From Streptomyces canus (GTDB lineage Bacteria; Actinomycetota; Actinomycetes; Streptomycetales; Streptomycetaceae): a DNA stretch of 64,000 nucleotides. This document shows, one piece after another, positions 58,990 to 64,000 of this stretch. The position numbers and the translations under genes were made by a program. Position 1 is the first letter of the stretch. Every line of letters starts with the position of its first letter. Where the stretch lies: the NCBI RefSeq assembly GCF_001514145.1, contig NZ_KQ948656.1, positions 372,001 to 436,000 on the forward strand. The letters are read 5' to 3'. Under the pieces are notes generated by a model, which was given only the letters and a program-made list of their open reading frames with translations, was not told the DNA's origin and searched no databases.

Positions 58990-59592
58990 CTACTCCGGGG
59001 AATCCTGCGGTGCGTCGGCAGGCCGCAGCGTCGTGAGCCATTGGGCCACGACGGCGTCGATGAAGGTGTCGGTGACCTGGCCTCGGTCGAGGAAGAGCCG
59101 GGCGAGGACCGGCCCGTACAGCAGGGTGAACTCGTCTTCGCTGATCTGGACGCCCGCGGGCTCCAGCAGTCTGTTGAAGCCGGCGTGGCGGTCTTCGCCG
59201 ATGCGGACGAGCGCCCGGGCGCTGTCGGGGTCGTGGTCGGCCTGGGCGGTGACGGCCAGGGCCGCGGTTCGCACGGCCGGCACGCTGACGCCGGCGCGCA
59301 GGCTCTTGAGCCAGGCGGTGGCCACCTCACCCACGTCGCTGCCCGGTTCGGGGTAGGTGCCGAGGTCGGGGCCTTCGAGGACGAGGTCGAAGAGAAGTGC
59401 GGCTCGGGTGGGCCAGTGCCGGTAGAGCGTCTGGCGGGTGACGTCCGACCGTTCGGCCAGCAGGGCGTAGGTCAGCCCGGCCGGTCCGACCTGAGGCAGC
59501 AGTTCCCGCGCGACGGCCAGCACGCGATTGCGGGTGCGCTGCACGCGCGGGTTGCCCGGGGTCGGCTGTCGGCGGTGGAGGGGCTGCTTCAT
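58990..59592 (-). CDS. TetR-family transcriptional regulator
   Basis: 200 residues. N-terminal helix-turn-helix AVARELLPQVGPAGLTYALLAERSDVTRQTLYRHWPTRAALLFDLVL near residues 26-72, then an all-helical ligand domain. It is divergent from the alpha/beta hydrolase gene at 59736; three 19-bp inverted repeats lie between them. It most likely represses itself and the hydrolase-monooxygenase pair until a small ligand binds. Confidence 0.94.
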   Translation of the reverse strand: MKQPLHRRQPTPGNPRVQRTRNRVLAVARELLPQVGPAGLTYALLAERSDVTRQTLYRHWPTRAALLFDLVLEGPDLGTYPEPGSDVGEVATAWLKSLRAGVSVPAVRTAALAVTAQADHDPDSARALVRIGEDRHAGFNRLLEPAGVQISEDEFTLLYGPVLARLFLDRGQVTDTFIDAVVAQWLTTLRPADAPQDSPE

Positions 59593-59611
59593 GCCGCCAC
59601 CCTACCGGCAC

Positions 59612-59630
59612 ATCATACGGCGCGTGTGAT
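59612..59630. promoter_or_regulatory. TetR operator 1
   Basis: ATCATACG-GCG-CGTGTGAT: 8-bp arms with one mismatch around a 3-bp centre, 20 bp before the TetR start codon. First of three copies in the divergent region. Confidence 0.75.
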
Positions 59631-59647
59631 TGACGTCACATGCCCGA

Positions 59648-59666
59648 ATCATACGCCCTGTGTGAT
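59648..59666. promoter_or_regulatory. TetR operator 2
   Basis: ATCATACG-CCC-TGTGTGAT, centre 36 bp from operator 1. Left arm identical to operator 1, right arm one base different. Confidence 0.75.
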
Positions 59667-59681
59667 AGACCTTAGGAAGTA

Positions 59682-59700
59682 ATCACACGCACTGGATGAT
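59682..59700. promoter_or_regulatory. TetR operator 3
   Basis: ATCACACG-CAC-TGGATGAT, centre 34 bp from operator 2 and 45 bp before the hydrolase start. The right arm is less conserved. The 34-36 bp spacing is near three helical turns, so dimers would lie on the same face. Confidence 0.65.
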
Positions 59701-59735
59701 TCTCGCGTGTCGGCACATTCGAAAGGCAGACGGCC

Positions 59736-60530
59736 ATGTCACCTCGCCACCTCACCGCACCCCCCTTCGCCCGCACCCGCCTCGGCTCCGGCCCCGGCCT
59801 GCTCCTCGCCCACGGCGCCGGCAGCAGCCTGGCCGGCACCTACGGCCCCGTCCTGGAAGCCCTCGCCGCCCGCCACACGATCGTCGGCATCGACTACCCC
59901 GGCAGCGGCGACACCCCCCGCTCCACCACCCCGCTGTCCGTCGACGACCTCGCCGACCAGCTCGTCGCAGCCGCCGACGCCGAGGGCCTCGACCGCTTCG
60001 CCGTGTCCGGCTACTCCCTCGGCGGCCCGGTCGCCATCCGCGCCGCCACCCGCCACCCCGAGCGCGTCAGCGCACTCCTGCTGACCGCCGCCTTCCCGCA
60101 CCGCGACAACCGGCTCGCTCTCGCCTCCTCGATCCAGAGCAAGATCGCCGCGTCCGGCGACCGTGAGCTGCTCGCCGAATTCCAGCTCATGATGGCCCTC
60201 GGCACCCAGGCACTGGAGTCGATGCCGGCCGAGCAACTGCAGCAGACCCTCGGCTACGTCGCCGCCGGTACGGCCGACGGCAGTTCCGAGCAGACCGACC
60301 TCGTCGGCCAGGTCGACGTCCGCGACGACCTCGCCGGCATCACGGTCCCCACCCTGGTCGTCTCGACCACCGACGACCGCCTCGTCTCCAGCGCCCTGCA
60401 CCGTCGGCTCGCCGAGACCATCCCCGGCGCCCAACTCGCGGAAATCGCCACCGGCCACCTGCCGATGCTGGAGCGGACCGAGGAGTGGCTGCAGCTCATC
60501 ACCGACTTCCTCGACAAGCACCACGCCTGA
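59736..60530 (+). CDS. Alpha/beta hydrolase
   Basis: 264 residues. Canonical fold: AHGAGSSLAGTYG (oxyanion region), the nucleophile elbow SGYSLGG, the acid Asp in STTDDRLV and the base His in TGHLPMLER. Likely an esterase, lactonase or C-C hydrolase. First gene of a two-gene unit under the TetR operators. A role in detoxifying or degrading the inducer is the usual inference for this arrangement. Confidence 0.93.
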   Translation: MSPRHLTAPPFARTRLGSGPGLLLAHGAGSSLAGTYGPVLEALAARHTIVGIDYPGSGDTPRSTTPLSVDDLADQLVAAADAEGLDRFAVSGYSLGGPVAIRAATRHPERVSALLLTAAFPHRDNRLALASSIQSKIAASGDRELLAEFQLMMALGTQALESMPAEQLQQTLGYVAAGTADGSSEQTDLVGQVDVRDDLAGITVPTLVVSTTDDRLVSSALHRRLAETIPGAQLAEIATGHLPMLERTEEWLQLITDFLDKHHA

Positions 60531-60613
60531 CGCAGACCTCGGGCGGGGCCGCAGGGCCTGGCCCCTCACCCGGACCGATCACCACTCACCACACGCGAGT
60601 CCATGGAGGAATC

Positions 60614-60985
60614 ATGCTCAGCTTCGGCCACCTCGACGAGTCCACCCACTTCCACGACCAGCAGAAGGAGAAGGCCGGCCCTGTCACCATCATCAACACC
60701 TTTGTCGCTCCGGAAGGCAAGGAGGACGAGGTGGTGGCCGCCTGGACGGCCGACGCGGAGTACATGAAGAAGTCGGGGAACCTGCTCTCGGTGCAGCTGT
60801 ACCGGGGTATCGGCGGCAGCCGGCTTTTCACCAACGTCGCAGTCTGGCGATCCACCGAGCACCTCCGTGCGGCACTCGGCACGCCGGAGTTCGCCTCACA
60901 CCTGGGGCGCTACCCGGCGGGCACCGTCGCCTACCCGCACCTGTACCAGAAGTTCGCAGTAGAGGGCATCTGCGAAGGGGAATGA
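60614..60985 (+). CDS. Antibiotic biosynthesis monooxygenase (ABM) domain protein
   Basis: 123 residues from the ATG at 60614, with GGAGGA upstream. Dimeric alpha/beta-barrel ferredoxin-like fold: VTIINTFVAPEGKEDEVVAAWTADAEYMKKS, LYRGIGGSRLFTNVAVWRSTEHLRAALGT. ABM proteins oxidise phenolic substrates without cofactor or have stress roles. It lies 83 bp after the hydrolase gene and is probably co-regulated. Confidence 0.88.
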   Translation: MLSFGHLDESTHFHDQQKEKAGPVTIINTFVAPEGKEDEVVAAWTADAEYMKKSGNLLSVQLYRGIGGSRLFTNVAVWRSTEHLRAALGTPEFASHLGRYPAGTVAYPHLYQKFAVEGICEGE

Positions 60986-61047
60986 CGACCGCTGACCGAC
61001 CGGCCAGTTGCTCGAAGTACGGACGGTGATGGCGGCGGCGAGCGCCG

Positions 61048-62709
61048 TCACACCGCCTCGACGGAGTCTGCCTTGCCCCGTACGACGTCCCGCAGGCGCT
61101 TCTTGTCGATCTTGCCGACCTTCGTCAGCGGCAACTCGTCCACGACCAGCAGGTCTTCGGGGAGCTTGTATCGCGCCACCTGCATCGCGGTGAGGGCGGC
61201 ACGGACCGATTCGAGGCTCAACTGAGCCCCCGGCTCGACGACCACGACCGCGCACACCCGCTCCCCCAGGTCGGGGTCGGCCTTCGCTACGGCCGCGACG
61301 CGGGCGACACCGGGCAGGCGGTAGATGAGGTTCTCGACCTCCTCGGCGGAGATCTTCTCGCCGCCCCGGTTGATGAGGTCCTTGTCTCGTCCTTCGACGA
61401 CGAGATTGCCCGACGGGTGCAGCCGGACGACGTCACCGGTGCGGTACCAGCCGTCGAGGGTGAACGCGTGGGCGTTGTGCTCGGCGGCCCGGTAGTAGCC
61501 GCGTGAGGTGTACGGGCCGCGGGTGAGCAGGGCGCCCATCTCGCCGGGCGGGACCGGGTTGCCGGAGGCGTCGACGACGAGGATCTCGTCGTCCGGGCAC
61601 ATGGGGCGCCCCTGCGTCTCGATCTTGATATCGTCGGGGTCGTCGGGGCGCGTGTAGTTCAGCAGCCCTTCCGCCATGCCGAACACCTGCTGGAGCGTGC
61701 CGCCGAGCACGGGTTCGGCGCGGCGGGCGACCTCCGGCGCGAGGCGGGCGCCCCCCACCTGCAACAGCCGTAGTGCGGGCGGGGCGGGGTGGCGGCCGGA
61801 GGCCACCGCGTCGATCCAGCGCTGGACGACGGCCGGCACGGCGGCGGTGGCCGTCACGCCCTCGGCGGCCATCAGCGGTAGCACCTTGCCGGGTTCCGGA
61901 GTGCGGGCCAGGACGACCCGGCCGCCGTTCATGAGGGTGCCCAGGATGCCGGGGCAGGCCAGGGAGAAGTTGTGTCCGGCGGGCAGGGCCACCAGGTAGA
62001 CGGCGTCGGAGTCGAGGCCGCAGACCTCGGCACTGCGTCGCGCGTTGTACTCGTAGTCGTCATGGGTGCGCGTGATGAGCTTCGGCAGTCCGGTCGTGCC
62101 GCCGGAGAGCAGGAAGACGGCGATGTCCCCGCTGTCCGGGGCGATCCGGTCGAGCCGGGCCCGTGCCGCGACCAGATCGTCGGCCGGTTCGGCCAGGGCG
62201 CACAGGTCCGTGGCGTCGGTGCCTGCCGTGCCGCCCGCGACGAGCAACAGCCGTACGCTCGGGGTGGCTTCGGCGACTTCCCGTCCCAGGGCCTGGTGGT
62301 CGAAGTCGCCGAGTCGGTCCGGTACGGCGATCGAGGTGACCTCGGCATGCGCGGCCAGGTAGCGCAGTTCGTGACCGCGGTGCGCGGGCATCGCCATCAC
62401 GGGGGCGATTCCGGCCCGCAGACAGGCAAGGGTGAGTGTGACGAACTCCCAGCCGTTGGGCAGCTGGACGAGCATCGCGTCCCCGGGGCTGAGACCACTG
62501 TCCAGCAGGCGACATGCCAATCCGTCGGCTCTGTCGACGAGTTGACGGTATGTCAGGCGTGTGTCGCCGTCCACGACGGCCACCGCGTCGCCGTAGGTAT
62601 CGGCCCATTCGTGGAGATACGAGCCGAGCGGCCGCCCACGCCAGTAACCCGCCTCGCGGTAGCGGTCGGCCGCCTCCTTGGGCCAGGGCACGAATCCCTC
62701 ACGCGTCAT
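61048..62709 (-). CDS. Aryl-acid AMP ligase (2,3-dihydroxybenzoate/salicylate-AMP ligase-like)
   Basis: 553 residues from the ATG at 62709. DhbE/EntE-type hallmarks: [73 protein letters not shown], the [13 protein letters not shown] stretch, [38 protein letters not shown] and [13 protein letters not shown] with the catalytic Lys. It activates an aryl acid to the AMP ester and passes it to CoA or a carrier. There are no siderophore genes in the window, so a catabolic salicylate-type ligase is as likely. It overlaps the upstream synthetase gene by 11 bp. Confidence 0.9.
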   Translation of the reverse strand: MTREGFVPWPKEAADRYREAGYWRGRPLGSYLHEWADTYGDAVAVVDGDTRLTYRQLVDRADGLACRLLDSGLSPGDAMLVQLPNGWEFVTLTLACLRAGIAPVMAMPAHRGHELRYLAAHAEVTSIAVPDRLGDFDHQALGREVAEATPSVRLLLVAGGTAGTDATDLCALAEPADDLVAARARLDRIAPDSGDIAVFLLSGGTTGLPKLITRTHDDYEYNARRSAEVCGLDSDAVYLVALPAGHNFSLACPGILGTLMNGGRVVLARTPEPGKVLPLMAAEGVTATAAVPAVVQRWIDAVASGRHPAPPALRLLQVGGARLAPEVARRAEPVLGGTLQQVFGMAEGLLNYTRPDDPDDIKIETQGRPMCPDDEILVVDASGNPVPPGEMGALLTRGPYTSRGYYRAAEHNAHAFTLDGWYRTGDVVRLHPSGNLVVEGRDKDLINRGGEKISAEEVENLIYRLPGVARVAAVAKADPDLGERVCAVVVVEPGAQLSLESVRAALTAMQVARYKLPEDLLVVDELPLTKVGKIDKKRLRDVVRGKADSVEAV

Positions 62710-64000
62710 CGGATCCTCCTTGATCCCGGGGGGCACGCAGCAGCAGTACGGCATCGAGCGCGACGACGTCGCCGTCGGGCAGGACGCGCAAAGGGTTGAT
62801 CTCGCACTCGGCCACGGCCTCGTCGGCGGCGAGGGAGGCCAGGGCGAGCAGCACGTGGGTGAGTCGCGCGCGGTCGACCGGGGTGGCGCCGCGCGCGCCG
62901 AGGAACATCTGACGGGTGGCGAGCGCGTCGAGCATCGCGTGGGCCTCGTTCGCGGACAGGGGCGCGAGGCGCAGCGAGACGTCGCCGAGGATCTCGGCGG
63001 CTGTTCCGCCGGCGCCCAGCGCCAGCACAGGGCCGAAGACCGGGTCGCGGCGTACGCCGACGATGAGTTCGGGTCCCGCGGGGGCCATCTGTTCGACCAG
63101 CAGCGCGGGGCTTGCGGGCATACGGACGAGGGCTTCGTCGAGCTCGTCGTGCGTGCGGATGCCGACCTGGACCCCGCCTACTTCCGTCTTGTGCAGGATC
63201 TCCGCGTCGAGGATCTTCACGACGACCGGCCCGCCGAGCTCGTCGAGAGCCGCGTGCGCCGCGGCGGGGTCGGCGCAGACGCGGCGTACTGGTGTACGGA
63301 TGCCCAGGTCCGCGAGGACGCCTTTGGCGGTGTGCTCGTCGACCGGGCCCGGCGGGGGCAGGGTGGGGGCATCGGTGGCGGCGACGACGGCCGCCCGTCG
63401 GGTGCGGGCAGCCGCGTCCTCGACGAGCGCGCGCACCATCGCCGATCCGGAGGCCGGGGTGGCCGCGCAGGGAATGCCGGCTGCGCCCAGTGCACGGCGG
63501 GTCCGCCGCGCCTGCTCCACGGGTCCGCCGACGACGGCGACGAGCGGGGTGGCCGTACGGGCGGCGGTCAGCGCGGCCGGGAGGTCCACCGCCGTGGGTT
63601 CCAGCAGCCCGTACACGGCGGTGACGTCGATGCCGGGGTCCTCCGAGACCCGTTCCACCACCTGCGTGAGCGCGGGCGATGGGCGGCCGGTGTCGACGGG
63701 GTTGTTCAGATAGGTGAGGGCCGGGAGCAGCTCGCGCAGCTCCTTCACCGTCCGTTCGACCAAAGGCGGAACCTGGATGCCGTGGGAGCGCAGGTCGTCC
63801 GTGAGCAGCAGTCCGGGTCCGGCCTGTGCGGTGACCAGGCCGATGCCCGGGCGTGGGTTGGCCGGGAGGCGTACGCGGCTGAGCGCGGTGACGGCGTCGA
63901 CGAGGTCGCGTTCGTCGTCTACGAGGACGGCGCCGGCCTGGCGCAGGGCCGTCCTGGTCACGCGCCAGGAGGTAGCCAGGGCGCCGGTGTGGGAGCGGGC
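62699..64000 (-). CDS. ADP-forming acyl-CoA synthetase (cut by the right edge)
   Basis: At least 433 codons; the N-terminal CoA-binding part lies beyond the window. The frame stays open to the edge, where it reads RSHTGALATSW, the phosphohistidine motif of NDP-forming acyl-CoA synthetases. Then follow PALTYLNNPVDTGRPSPALT, and an ATP-grasp part with GGPVVVKILDAEILHKTEVGGVQVGI and the EINPLRVLPDGDVVALDA C terminus. It interconverts acyl-CoA, ADP and phosphate with acid, ATP and CoA. Unlike the PatA-like fusion at 48009 it keeps its phosphohistidine, so it is probably active. It is coupled to the aryl-AMP ligase gene. Confidence 0.9.
   Translation of the reverse strand, partial: ARSHTGALATSWRVTRTALRQAGAVLVDDERDLVDAVTALSRVRLPANPRPGIGLVTAQAGPGLLLTDDLRSHGIQVPPLVERTVKELRELLPALTYLNNPVDTGRPSPALTQVVERVSEDPGIDVTAVYGLLEPTAVDLPAALTAARTATPLVAVVGGPVEQARRTRRALGAAGIPCAATPASGSAMVRALVEDAAARTRRAAVVAATDAPTLPPPGPVDEHTAKGVLADLGIRTPVRRVCADPAAAHAALDELGGPVVVKILDAEILHKTEVGGVQVGIRTHDELDEALVRMPASPALLVEQMAPAGPELIVGVRRDPVFGPVLALGAGGTAAEILGDVSLRLAPLSANEAHAMLDALATRQMFLGARGATPVDRARLTHVLLALASLAADEAVAECEINPLRVLPDGDVVALDAVLLLRAPRDQGGSDDA

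Overview
The window is high-G+C actinobacterial DNA, most likely from Streptomyces or a close relative. The signs are strong third-position G/C bias, frequent GTG starts with GGAGG-type ribosome sites, many ATGA/GTGA gene overlaps, a conservon (sensor kinase, roadblock, DUF742, small GTPase) and F420-dependent oxidoreductases. I support 60 protein genes, one of them cut by the right edge, plus a broken transposase remnant, several repeats and a recurring promoter motif. I see no rRNA, tRNA or CRISPR array.

Region 1 (62-34639 and 37879-53242) is one large catabolic island built almost wholly from CoA-thioester enzymes: nine acyl-CoA dehydrogenase subunits (two adjacent heteromeric pairs and five singles), six crotonase-fold proteins, three MaoC-fold proteins, two thiolase-fold proteins each with a DUF35 zinc-ribbon/OB partner, three adenylate-forming ligases plus one degenerate relative, two family III CoA-transferases, four SDRs, two hotdog thioesterases, two F420/LLM oxidoreductases, a GMC oxidoreductase, an aldehyde dehydrogenase, a metal-dependent amidohydrolase, its own ETF pair and a FadR-type GntR regulator. 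The operon 27948-23299 (aldehyde dehydrogenase, ligase, cysteine-less thiolase-fold protein, DUF35) has the parts for aldolytic side-chain shortening: retro-aldol cleavage, oxidation of the aldehyde, re-activation of the acid. Electrons from the dehydrogenases would go to the ETF at 45007-46793. There are no ring-cleavage enzymes, P450s or transporters here, so the substrate stays open; a side-chain-bearing or alicyclic acid (steroid-, terpenoid- or naphthenate-like) is an inference.

Many promoters in this island carry an AT-rich element with core AGTTA, usually 40-70 bp before a start codon, including the promoter of the GntR gene itself and one perfect 25-bp palindrome. This suggests a single regulon. 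A conservon (19298-23211) sits inside it.

Region 2 (34681-37455) is a three-gene insert of clearly lower G+C between two convergent catabolic operons. It has a membrane/coiled-coil protein and two proteins with possible degenerate Nudix-like regions.

Region 3 (53366-64000) is more mixed: a zinc-type quinone oxidoreductase, a transposase remnant, a two-component system, a Tat-exported amidohydrolase, a TetR regulator divergent from an alpha/beta hydrolase and a small monooxygenase with three clear 19-bp operators between them, an aryl-acid AMP ligase of the DhbE type, and the C-terminal part of an ADP-forming acyl-CoA synthetase that runs off the right edge.
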